Assembly: GCA_030867875.1 (NCBI GenBank)
Contig: JAOWCC010001589.1
Span: forward strand, 72,997,537 to 73,061,536
DNA length: 64,000 nucleotides
Direction: 5' to 3'
Source: Actinernus sp. WN-2022
Lineage: Eukaryota; Cnidaria; Anthozoa; Actiniaria; Actinernidae
The translations under genes and the position numbers were made by a program. Shown here piece after piece: positions 1 to 9,216 of this stretch (position 1 is its first letter; each line of letters opens with the position of its first letter). A model generated the notes under the pieces. It did no database searches. It worked only from the letters and a program-made list of their open reading frames with translations, and had not been told where the DNA came from.

Positions 1-19
1 TAATAGAAGCGCTACGTGA

Positions 20-1117
20 GACCCCCCTAAGAGCGAAGATAAACCCTCCGAAAAACCCGCGCAAGAAAGGCCTAATAAATCTAGAAGCTTCCAAACAAAC
101 CAACGAGGTCATGCCCCAACCCCTAGACTTTGTGTCTACTGCGACGCCAAAGATCACAAATCAGTTAATTGCCAAAAGATAATTGCAAGTGCTGACATAA
201 AAAAGCACTTGAGCCAAAAGCGATTATGTTTCAACTGTACCGGTTCTGGACACAGAGCAGCGGAATGCAAATCTCGTTCGACATGCAGGAATTGTCAAGG
301 GCGGCATCATACGTCAATTTGCGATCAACAAAGCGCAACAAGTGCTAGTACTAGTGCCAGTGAGCAATTCTTGACAACTCAATGTCAAGATAAGTGTGCC
401 GTGACATACCCTGTTGTTGTTGTAGAGGTCAATGGAATCAAATTCCGCGCATTGCTAGACACTGGGGCGGGTAGTTCGTACGCGTCATCGGCTATCATAG
501 AACGCCTGCAAATTCGACCACGCCGCAAAGAGTTCAAGCGCATCGAAATGATGCTTGGGGCCGCAAATAAAGTGCTAAGCGTGTATGAGGTGTCAATTGA
601 CAGTGTTGACGGTAATTTCCACTTAAGGACGGAATTAACTAAAGTTGATCGTCAAGAGCTGTTGATATTGAACAACCCCAAATACAAAGATATGATCGCT
701 ATATATCCTCATCTGAAGGAAGTTAACATGAATGACACGGACGAGAAACCCGAGCTTCCCGTGCATCTCATTCTAGGCACGAGCGAGTACACCAAGATTA
801 AGACTGCAACCAAACCCAAGATAGGGAGCCCGGGAGAGCCCATAGCCGAATTAACCAAGTTAGGGTGGACAATCCTGTCACCTGGGAAAGAGATAGACCT
901 ATCCAACATGTTTTTGACGCAAACCGCCGCATCAGACAACGAGGGACTTTGCAAACTAGACGTGTTGGGGCTCAAAGACACTCATATCGGAGATCAAGAG
1001 GTCGTGTATGAGGAATTCAAGGAACAGCTAATCAGGAATTCAGAGGGGTGGTACGAGCCAGTTTGCCTTGGAAGGGAGATCACCCCCATTTGCCGAACCA
1101 CAAGGCGGGAAGCCTGA
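20..1117 (+). pseudogene. BEL/Pao zinc-knuckle and aspartic protease segment
   Basis: The frame is open from base 20, upstream of the first methionine at 209. It carries three cysteine-histidine knuckles: CVYC-x4-H-x4-C (about 137-181), CFNC-x4-H-x4-C (about 227-269) and a CRNC knuckle that follows. Next comes a protease of the Pao type (DUF1758-like) with the active-site triad ALLDTGAG, the D-T-G codons lying at 458-466, and a second hydrophobic block around HLILGTSEY. In intact relatives this polyprotein segment binds RNA and processes the polyprotein. The reading frame leaves the conserved alignment near 1055-1065, where the conserved linker to the reverse transcriptase continues in another frame, so the last ~20 residues before the stop are frameshift product. 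Confidence 0.85.
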
Positions 1118-1719
1118 AGCGACTTGGAAATCTCGTACAGAGGTTAGAGAAACAAAACACACTGGAGCATTACAACGAGATCATCCAGGACCAACGAGAG
1201 CAAGGGATTGTGGAACCGGCAGGAGAAGAAGTCGAAGGCAGAGAATTCTACATTCCCCATAAACCGGTCGTACGCGAGTCAGCTGAGACAACGAAATTAC
1301 GCATAGTGTATGACGCCTCGGCGCGAGCGAACGAGAAAGCACCATCACTAAACGAGTGTTTGGAAACCGGGCCACCATTACAGAATCAGTTATGGAATGT
1401 GCTAGTGCGCAACAGATTCCACGCTGTAGCCATAGCGGGCGACCTCAAACAAGACTTTCTACAAGTGCGCATCCGAGAGGGCGACAGAGATGCTATGCGA
1501 TTTCATTGGCTGAAAGATATAAAGACGAAGCAGGTGGAAGTTCTGAGGTTCACGCGAGCACTGTTCGGTTTGGCTCCTTCGCCATTCTTACTTGCAGGTG
1601 TGATCAAGGAACATTTACGAATCTGTAAAGACAAAAATCCGGACCTCGTCGAAGAGATTGAGAAGTGCTTGTACGTCGACGATCTCATCAGTGGAGGAGA
1701 GACAACAAAATGGCGATAA
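1060..1719 (+). pseudogene. BEL/Pao reverse transcriptase segment
   Basis: Frame 1 continues the polyprotein after a frameshift. Recognisable reverse transcriptase blocks are LRIVYDASA, the LNECLETGP motif, AIAGDLKQDFLQVRI (aspartate of motif A), FTRALFGLAPSPFLL and the catalytic LYVDDLISGG with Y-V-D-D at 1672-1683. These are the standard BEL/Pao motifs, so the enzyme would have copied the element RNA into DNA in a cytoplasmic particle. The frame ends at a TAA at 1717-1719. The conserved continuation FELHKWHSN is found in a third frame starting at about 1713, so an indel has broken the gene here. Confidence 0.85.
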
Positions 1720-2179
1720 CGGTTTTCAGTGAAGCAAAATTTGAGCTGCACAAATGGCACTCGAATTTACAGGCGCTACTGAAGCAGAAACAACAACGCC
1801 AGCCGTAAACGAAGAACCAGAAGATCAAAGCTATGCAAAACAGAAACTGGGAGTTAAGGCGGGAGAAACTAAGCTTCTTGGGCTACCCTGGAACAAGGGG
1901 AGGGACACCCTTCACGTTAGCTTCCCGACGGAAGCGGCCCGGGATACTAAGCGGGGCATACTCGGCAAAATTGCGAGGGTGTACGACCCTCTCGGGCTGG
2001 TCTCCCCCATAACTCTAACAGGAAAGTTGCTTTATAGAGAGGCCTGTGACCTTCGGGTTGCCTGGGACACACAACCACCAGCTGACCTGATAGACAAGCT
2101 GTTAAAGTGGGAGCGCAACCTGCCTCAGCAAATCAGTGTGCCGAGAAGTCTGGCCAAGCCCGAAGAGCCAATTCAGTGA
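1713..2179 (+). pseudogene. BEL/Pao connection region (Pao A17-like), frameshifted
   Basis: Two frames share this stretch. From 1713 frame 3 reads EAKFELHKWHSN, the usual block after the YVDD motif. From about 1780 frame 2 reads on with LGLPWNKGRDTLHVSFP and ILGKIARVYDPLGLVSPI, the highly conserved BEL/Pao signature, and then WERNLPQQISVPR. The frame stops at a UGA at 2177-2179, directly before conserved sequence that carries on in the same frame, so that stop is a point mutation and not the natural end. Confidence 0.8.
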
Positions 2180-2659
2180 ATAGATCTCCATGTCTTCGGA
2201 GACGCAAGCGGTAAAGGAGTTGCGGCAGCAGTCTTCGCGGTCGTCCGACAACCGCCAGGCACCAACCAAGGGCTTGTGACAGCTAAATATCGCCTTGCAA
2301 AGAAGGGGCTCACAATCCCGCGCCTCCGCGTGTCCGGACACATGGCGGCGAACCTTGTTCACAACGTCAAGGAGGCTTTGCAAGGGTTTCCTGTGGAACA
2401 TGTCGTCGGTTGGCTCGAAAGTACAGTGGCTCTCCACTGGATAAAAGGTAACGGCGAGTACAAACAATTCGTAGGAAACCGAGTTCGGATGATCAAGGAG
2501 AAGAACTACATCAACTGGCGACACGTTGGCACGTTGGCACAGACGCGAACCCAGCAGACCTTGGGAGCCGAGGCGGCGACGTGGATCAAGCGACCAAACT
2601 TTGGTTCCGCGGGCCAGACTGGCTGGCAGAACCAGAGAACTGGCCACCTAACATTGTAG
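2180..2659 (+). pseudogene. BEL/Pao RNase H-like segment
   Basis: In frame with the preceding block and separated from it only by the UGA at 2177. It begins LHVFGDASGKGVAAAVFAV, the start of the RNase H-like domain with its acidic residue in D-A-S, and later has VVGWLESTVALHWIKG. At 2522-2537 an 8-bp tandem duplication (cacgttgg twice) shifts the frame. In the shifted frame the conserved ADLGSRGG and LWFRGPDWL motifs continue to about 2668. The annotated stop is therefore an artefact of the duplication. The integrase that should follow is absent. Confidence 0.8.
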
Positions 2660-2705
2660 CAAGTGCATCCAAATAAACACAGGCTGAAGCCAAAGCTATC
2701 AAGGA

Positions 2706-3670
2706 GATAAATCAGATGTAAACTTGATGTTTGCAAATAAACATTGAGTTTCACATTTACAAATAGAAAACGTAGTGCAACTTGATGTTTTCACACGTTT
2801 TCTGTCTGTGAAAACTTGACGGAAACTTGAAATTGTTGGTTTGAAATATTCATAAAAACCTAATGTAAACGCCAAGTTTACAATAGATTTATTGGTAATG
2901 AAACGCAAGGAAATACCTAATTTGTTTGCATTTCCGAAGTTAAGAAAACGCACCGAATACGTGTAGTTTACACGCGTTTCTTGTGCGTGTAAACGTTGTA
3001 GAAATTTACTGTTAAGATTTTACATACATTTGCTTGTGCATGTAACGTTTTAGAAATTTATTGCTCAGATTTTTCAATATTTTTATGCGTGTGCAGTTCA
3101 CGTTCACCTATTTTGTGCGTGTGTAAATTTAAAAGAAACTTGATATTTCTGATTTTTAAATTTTCAAGGAAATCCTAATTGAATGTGGAGTTTAAAATAG
3201 ATTTGTTGATAATCACAAACGTATATAAACTCCAAGTTTGTTTCACATTTCCGTAATGGAGTAAATGTGCTGAAAACTGATGTGGAGCCGGTTTGTATGC
3301 ATACATGCATGCATAGCTGTTTGCGTTTCTTATTTAGAGCCCCCATTTTTGTTTTCTGAATTGAGCTCAAACTAACAAGACTGATCAAATAATTCGGCTT
3401 TTAAAAGAGGTCTGTTGGCCGGAGATGAAGTTTAAGTACAGAATAAATCAGAATGGAGCCAGTTGTTTGAAATAAAGTTCAAATGAACTGTTAAGTACAA
3501 ATATCGTTTCTTTGGAGGTTCCAGAGCCTCAACGATCCACTGCAGTTAAACCACTGCCGAAAACAGATGATAATGATAATAAAAAAAGATTACATGTGCA
3601 AAAAATCATCAAGGCGGCCATCTTGGATGCCAGGTAAGTCCCATCGACCAACGTGGCTGACTGCCTACAC
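2706..3670. repeat. AT-rich spacer with a diverged ~308-bp duplication
   Basis: No gene is seen. Segment 2823-2940 and segment 3130-3258 align along their length (shared blocks AGTTTA.AATAGATTT and CATTTCCG), so an old duplication with ~308-bp offset is present. Between them are degenerate repeats of the type gtgtgtaaacgttgtag. Nothing else is recognisable. Confidence 0.5.
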
Positions 3671-3895
3671 TTACAGCGCGAAGCGCAAATGAAATATTTG
3701 ACCACCGTTTGTTTATTCGCATACTTCCGTGCACGTGCCACATACGAGACTATCCAATAGTGTTTCGTTAAATAAACAAATGAGTCCACAAATGACGAGC
3801 CGCTTGCATGTGATTGGATAGTTTCGCACGTGGCACGTGCACAGAAGCGTAGGAATAAATTAATGGTGGTCTTAGATTTGCGCTTCGCTCTGTAA
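3671..3895. mobile_element. Palindromic MITE with ~85-bp terminal inverted repeats
   Basis: The left arm from 3671 (TTACAGCGCGAAGCGCAAAT) is the imperfect reverse complement of the right arm ending at 3895. Pairing continues through the blocks GACCACC, TTTATTC, GTGCACGTGCCAC and ACTATCCAAT, leaving a short centre. The 225-bp length, the palindrome and the lack of coding potential fit a non-autonomous DNA transposon. The outermost bases are TTACAG/CTGTAA; a TA target duplication is possible but not certain. Confidence 0.7.
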
Positions 3896-4072
3896 TTATA
3901 TGAATTAAGTTACCTTTTTTGGCCTAGGTCTAAACTAGGTCTTTCATGTGATGATGTTCAAGTTTATTTTCTAATCAGAGTTCCTTTTGCCCACTCGGTC
4001 CCAGTCCGTTCCTCAACTGCGAAATAACTAATAAGTGACCTCGGGCCACGGCCACCTCGGGACGAAATCTTC

Positions 4073-4130
4073 TGGCCGTTGCATTGTGGACAGGTGGCCG
4101 TTGCATTGTGGACAGGTGGCCGTTGCCGTT
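4073..4130 (+). repeat. Short 22-bp tandem repeat
   Basis: Unit ggccgttgcattgtggacag plus gt occurs at 4073-4094 and 4095-4116, followed by a partial third unit. It lies just downstream of the transposase remnant and has no visible function. Confidence 0.8.
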
Positions 4131-4145
4131 CTTTCAAGGGTTTAA

Positions 4146-4964
4146 CTAGAGGTGAATTTGCCTATGTTTAGGTGTAACAATGATGACCGATTCATTTCTT
4201 AGTTTTTGCATTACTGGAAAGAATCGTGAAAGGATACGCTGAACCGGTATGAAACACGAAGGACCCATGTTTTCGAAAGCAGCAAGCCATACCTCAACAC
4301 CTTCTCCATATGTATAAATAGCATCAGGTCTTTGATACCAATCAACGTTTGCTAATATATGATGCTTGATTGTATCATCAGCAAATTTCAAACAGTGATC
4401 TATGTAGAAAGCCACCCTTCCAGGTCGAGGAGAAACAGTCTCGTCTATGGCCCCATTTAATCCCGCCCAGGACGCTAGAATGTAAGAATTTCGCTTACTT
4501 CTGCCTTCCGCGCTTCCAACGATCTCTCCCGTCATGGATATTCTATCATACTTCAAACAACTCAAAATTACTGAAAAAGAGCCAACAGGCGTGAGCTTTG
4601 TTTCTCCAATTTATTCGGGATACCTTACATTTAGCATGAATTCGCCCTTAACAAAAAGTCGCATCAACTGAATTTCTAACGCTCTATTGTTTGACGGTTG
4701 ACTTTCTAAGATACCATTATACCTCTCAAAACTAAATAACCAGAATGAGTGAATGGGTCCATAGTCTCTAATGCAATCAGCTAGATGAGCATGCAAATGC
4801 ATGTTAGGCGTTACACTCTGCTCTCCGTAAAGTTCTTCTATGCCTCTGCAAAACTTTAATAAATATTCGTCTGCAAGTTCGACATCGTTCAGTGATAGAT
4901 ATGTTCGGCACATTATTCTACAAGCCAAAACAAAATTTCGCCAATTATGGTCCAATTCATCCAT
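4146..4964 (-). pseudogene. CACTA transposase, C-terminal block
   Basis: Contains NWRNFVLACRIMCRTYLSL, the motif NMHLHAHLADCIRDYGP and SFWLFSFERYNGILES, which are standard for the C-terminal part of animal CACTA transposases. A TAA at 4611-4613 interrupts it, after which the same frame continues to the end at 4146 with VAFYIDHCLKFAD, WYQRPDAIYTYG and a basic tail. The continuation past the stop shows that the stop is secondary. Confidence 0.75.
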
Positions 4965-5899
4965 TCCTCTGCAGTGAATGAGCTTGAATTCTCGGTAATC
5001 TTCGATGGCAATCTACCAATATCGCTGGAGACGAACGCGTCTACTCCCTGAACTCGCAATTGAATCTCCTTTAAATTAGCTTCACTTATAATCTCGTTCG
5101 CGCGCCAAGTTTCAAACATGCGTTTGGAGGTGCCAAGGAAGATATTATGCATAGGGTCCACCACATGATGTCGTATTACCAAAAAGTATGTCAGCTCTAG
5201 TAACATAGAGTAAAAGCATCCAAACTCTGTCTGCAATTCATCTTTTGCAGACTGCGTTTTACTTCTCTCAATAGTTTGAATATTGATAACATGAGTCTTA
5301 TTGTCTCTTTTCGGCCACTCGTCTCGATTGAATCCGCTATAATTTTTCTCGCCGATTGGACCTGGGAACAGCTTGAAACACTTGGAACATCCTCTATTTG
5401 CAGCATGTCCCTTGAATCCCAAAACTTTTCTTGCTGCAGGAATATCACATGACGCGCACAATAAAGCAGCTTTGATATTCACATTGACATTAGGTGAGTC
5501 GTGTGTCTTTATATCAAGTCCCGTTGTCCATAGGTAATTTAATTCGTCGACTAATGGTTTGAGAAACGTGTTAGTAGGAGGCTCTACTTTGCAGTTGGGT
5601 ATTATACCAAGAAGAAGAATATTTTCCCTCTTAAAACGCTCCTTTCTTGGTAAATTTATGATTGCCAAATAAACTGCTCCAACAGAATACTTGGAAAACT
5701 TATACGGCGAAAACCAGTCTACATTTAACATGAGCCCATACCGCCTCGAGGTTTGAAAGAAAGGTGAACCCTCCTCGTCTTGAAACGTTTTCCACAACTT
5801 TCCATCCTGTATGTCAGCCAGAAAATCTTGGCTTATGTCTCTTTTTCGCCATGATTCGCAAGCTTTTTCAAATCCTGGTCTTTGTAGCATATTACTCAA
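4913..5899 (-). pseudogene. CACTA transposase, central catalytic block
   Basis: About 328 residues with the strongly conserved blocks GLMLNVDWFSPYKFSKYSVG, VYLAIINLPRKERFKREN, LLLGIIPNCKVEPPTNTFL, CDIPAARKVLGFKGHAANRG followed by CSKC, and HHVVDPMHNIFLGTSKRMF. These motifs identify the Tnp2-like transposase core, which cuts and joins element ends in the nucleus. The C-terminal EEWMNW block marks where the frame is lost; the next conserved block continues in another frame with about 20-30 residues missing. Confidence 0.8.
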
Positions 5900-6472
5900 G
5901 GCACCTTTCAGATCTCGGTAACAGTATACAAGGTGTGGGTAAAAACGTTTTTTGTTTGTTTTTCAGTTCAACTGCTTTAAGGATACGTGCTCCACATGGT
6001 TGCCGTCTGGACCGATTAGGGTGTTGTGGGAATTTAATGAAAGAACATGTCTTGGCTATCTTCCTTCCAGCAAAATCTCTTACACAGTCCTTGAAATCAT
6101 ATACACTGTAGCATTGGGGGCACACAACAAACTTAACAAAGTCATCATCCTTCATGTTCATAGATTGCCATAGTGAGTAAAGGGTTCTTGGAATTAGAAC
6201 TGAAACCCCCAAATTTATGCTAAACCGTTCTTCAAGTACTTGAAACAGAGCATATAAGAATGCAAGGATGGCCTCGAGTGCCCTGTCAGGAATGGAAAAA
6301 CAGATTTGCCATATACATAGAAAAGTGCATAGCCATTTAACGAACTTCGCTTTGAAATTACATGGTTGATCTACTTGCATATCAGTAGGAAAATAGTGCT
6401 CATCTGGCATGGCAAAGTCTTCCATGAGTTCAGCGAGATCTTCTTGCCACACTTCCTCTGGAGCTTCAACAT
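5892..6472 (-). pseudogene. CACTA transposase, N-terminal block
   Basis: Reads from an acceptor-like site at 6473 (pyrimidine-rich tract ending in cag, seen on the minus strand) through about 190 residues. It contains FVVCPQCYSVYDFKDCV, a likely zinc-binding CPxC motif. A second pair of cysteines (KTCSFIKFP.. and QPCGARIL) follows, as in the N-terminal zinc region of animal CACTA transposases. The first methionine sits at 6452 but the frame is open up to the splice-like site, so an upstream exon is plausible. It ends in another frame than the next block. Confidence 0.65.
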
Positions 6473-7136
6473 CTGCAACAAAAGGGAAACAAGCTTAGTC
6501 TTTAATATTGTGGGAGCTACACAGTCTTTCACTTCTTGACCGGTATATCAAATTAACGGCCGCACAAATATTGCAGATATATCGGACATGCGGATCGGAT
6601 CGGGTGAAACATGCTCATGTTCTCTAATTACGGTAACATACACAAAATCCCATGTAAATACATTTTCTAGGGGACACAGACACCTTAATTCCATGGCTGA
6701 GAGAAAACATCACACTATTGATTTGTTAACCAAGTTGATTAACAAAATCAATTGACGTGACAAAATACTTCTTTTGGGTGTTCGCGTATCAGAGATACCT
6801 GATACATTGATAATAAAAATAGTAATACATAATATTTTAAGGGAAGGCTTCCATCAGTGATTAAGTGGTTTTTTTTAAATAAGGTCCTCTATGTAAGTAA
6901 AATTACTAAAACGAGATATAATATATATTAAAAGCACATTAAAAACGGCTGTAAATAGAAAATATAAAGTTAAAAAAATAATCATAATGCTGTTCAATTA
7001 AAAACGTATTAAGTTTTCTTTTAAAAATCATGCATGGCATTGGCTTTTTGAGTCACTGCGGAGAGAACACCAATCTGTAGTTTTCGTGATATATGTGTAG
7101 TCACTTCATTTTCGCGCGTAGCCAATCTCAAGCATG
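6473..7136. other. AT-rich intergenic stretch
   Basis: Apart from the possible splice acceptor at 6473-6495 (minus strand) I see only AT-rich sequence with no convincing reading frame, repeat or RNA. Confidence 0.5.
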
Positions 7137-8555
7137 TTAAAGGGGCATGGTCATCTGGTAGTCATGCGCAGTAGGCGTGCAGAAAGTATAATTAGCATAT
7201 CAAAATCTTCCCAGTTGAGCGAGCGTACATGAGAAGGTCGCAAAGGGGAGGATTTGTAGTAGCGTTTTGAAGGCTGACGGCCCTGTATTAGGGAACCACA
7301 TTGTAACAATGGCTTCAGAGTCGATGGAGGAAGAAGTTGAGTTGGATATGATAACATTTGGAGAAATAGTTCTGTTCTTAAGTGAACATGCTTGATTTGG
7401 ACAATTTTGCATAAAATCTGATATCGGCGAATTTAATGTCCAAACACTGCTCGAAAATCGAACAAAAAGTACATTAAAAATACTTTCTGATGCCAAACAA
7501 ACCACAGCAACACAAAGTAAGAGCATAGTCTTCTGATCAACCGACATACATATGAAGCTGTAAAATAAGTTTCCAGTCCATAAAAGCCGATAATTCGAAC
7601 TAGTACAAACACGTCAAAGGCTTTTCTTCACAAGTAAACATTGTTCGACATTGTAGTGTCAAGCACTACACAATGCTTCCAAAACTGTAGGAAATCTCCC
7701 GTTTAAAAATTCCCTGAAGTCCAAATAACCACAGCAGCTCACACAGGATAGTCTTCTGAGCAATCTACATTCATTTGAAGCTATCAAAATTGTTTTGGAG
7801 TCCATAAAAACCGATAGATCGAACTAGTACAAACAAGCTCGTTAGTTATAAACAGACTTCCGTTGCAAATAAACATTATATGGTCGAGCGCGCTACAGTA
7901 TGCTTCCAAAACTATAGGCAAACTCCCGTTTAAAAATTTCCTGATGCCCAAATAACAACAGCAGCTCACACAGGATAGTCTTCTGAGCAATCGAAATTCG
8001 CTTGAAGGTATCGAAATTGTTTTGGAGTTGAAAACCGATAGATCGAACTAGTACAAACAAGCTCGTTATTAATTCACAGACTGCGTTACGAGTAAACAGC
8101 GCGCTACACTATGCTTGCAAAAGTGTACGAAATGCACCGTTCAAACATTCCCTGATTCAAATAACTACAGCAGCTCACACAAGATAGCCATGTGAACAAT
8201 CGACATTCATTTGAAGTGATAAAAATTGTTTTCAAGTGCATGACATCCGATAAATCGAACTAGTACAAACATACCGTTAGTTCACGCTACGCTGACTTCG
8301 TGTTTTTTTTCGAAATTTTCTAGCTCATTTTCGCAAATCAAACAAAAAAAAGGCTGTAGAACTAATCAATATATACATCTAAAATACTGTACGAAGTTTG
8401 GAGGACTGATGGCCGACACAAGCTTTTAGATTGAACCAGATTCACCACCCTCGCATTGATGGCGGATAAGTTGAATTTCCGGCGTGGCCCACGGAAAACT
8501 CAACTATCTCGTCTCTACTGCGCATGCACATAAACCGATGACCTTGCCCCTTTAA
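7137..8555. mobile_element. Non-autonomous TIR element with TTAA target duplication (piggyBac/Kolobok-like)
   Basis: TTAA at 7137-7140 and 8552-8555 bracket inverted termini. The left end reads AGGGGCATGGTCATC and later CATGCGCAGTAG; the right end is its reverse complement AGGGGCAAGGTCATC with the same CATGCGCAGTAG block, about 37 bp in all. TTAA duplication is typical of piggyBac and Kolobok. No transposase frame is present. The interior is mostly a tandem repeat (next entry). The superfamily assignment rests on the TTAA site alone. Confidence 0.7.
7440..8290. repeat. ~209-227-bp tandem repeat inside the TTAA element
   Basis: The landmark tagtcttctg or a variant starts at 7526, 7749, 7976 and 8185, so spacings are 223, 227 and 209 bp. 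Each unit contains tcgaactagtacaaac and a conserved block ending in cagcagctcacacagga. A partial unit precedes the first. About 3.7 units in total, diverged by point changes and small indels. Confidence 0.85.
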
Positions 8556-9216
8556 GGCCTGGTTCATTTAAAGGAAAATAGATTGACGTTAAAAAATGTT
8601 TTCTGACAGAAATAACAGTTTAAACTAAATCTAATTACACCAAAATACTAATATCAACTTCCTTAAATTTTATAAGTGGGTGGTTGTTGTATCACGTGAT
8701 CGATGACGTCATAATTATATAAAATCGTTTAAGAGAAATGCGGCTACGACGATAACATATGAATATAAAGTAACCCTGCTAAAACATTACTCCTCCCGCA
8801 GTGTTTCAGACCATACTAGGAGAAATATACTAAGAGTTCGAAAACATACTACCGATAGTACTGACGACTATTTTCGTGGGTTGGAATACTTATGCAATTT
8901 GTTCTTAACATTCGTGGGGTGAAATGCCCATTCGCTACATTCTCTAGTATATTATACTACGTTTGATTACAACACAGTTCTCGGTCACAATTATCGGACT
9001 ATCTCATCTAACCCCTCTTCTTTCCTTGTCGAGTGGATCGTGGAGTAAGCAAGCCGATATTAATTATTATTTTCAGGCTGCGTTCAGAAGTGCTTATAGG
9101 AAGATTGAGGAAGAAGACCCTGATAAGGATGGAATACTGAGGAAAGGTGAATGAATTACTTGAAATATTTTGTAACGAGAGGTGACGCATAAGTTATTCA
9201 TATTTCTCTAACATGA
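8556..9216. other. Intergenic stretch
   Basis: Contains a TGACGTCA-like site near 8703 and no supported gene. A short frame at 8963-9154 has no recognisable motif and is not called. Confidence 0.4.

Larger units (their letters stand above)
1..2705 (+). mobile_element. BEL/Pao LTR retrotransposon remnant (pol only)
   Basis: Consecutive plus-strand blocks encode, in the BEL/Pao order, CCHC zinc knuckles, a retropepsin-like protease, a reverse transcriptase with YVDD, and an RNase H-like region. The frame changes near 1060, near 1715-1780 and at 2522-2537, and there is an in-frame UGA at 2177-2179, so the copy is dead. No integrase, LTR, primer-binding site or target duplication is seen: similarity stops near 2705 and the 5' part lies outside the window. 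The GC content is visibly higher than in the AT-rich DNA that follows, which marks the boundary. Confidence 0.9.
4146..6472 (-). mobile_element. CACTA/EnSpm transposase remnant
   Basis: Four minus-strand reading blocks in order form one transposase-like protein of the animal/fungal CACTA (EnSpm, Tnp2-related) type. Its breaks are: a frame change at 5892-5899, a frame change with loss of sequence near 4940-4964, and an in-frame stop at 4611-4613. The terminal CACTA inverted repeats are not found on either side, so only the gene relic is supported. Confidence 0.8.

Noticed and set aside
4370..6173. Plus-strand frames opposite the CACTA transposase
   Set aside because: They are antisense to clearly conserved transposase motifs.
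8963..9190. Small coding frames on both strands upstream of the LINE
   Set aside because: No motif, poor start contexts and overlap of opposite strands; the LINE starts only at about 9217.
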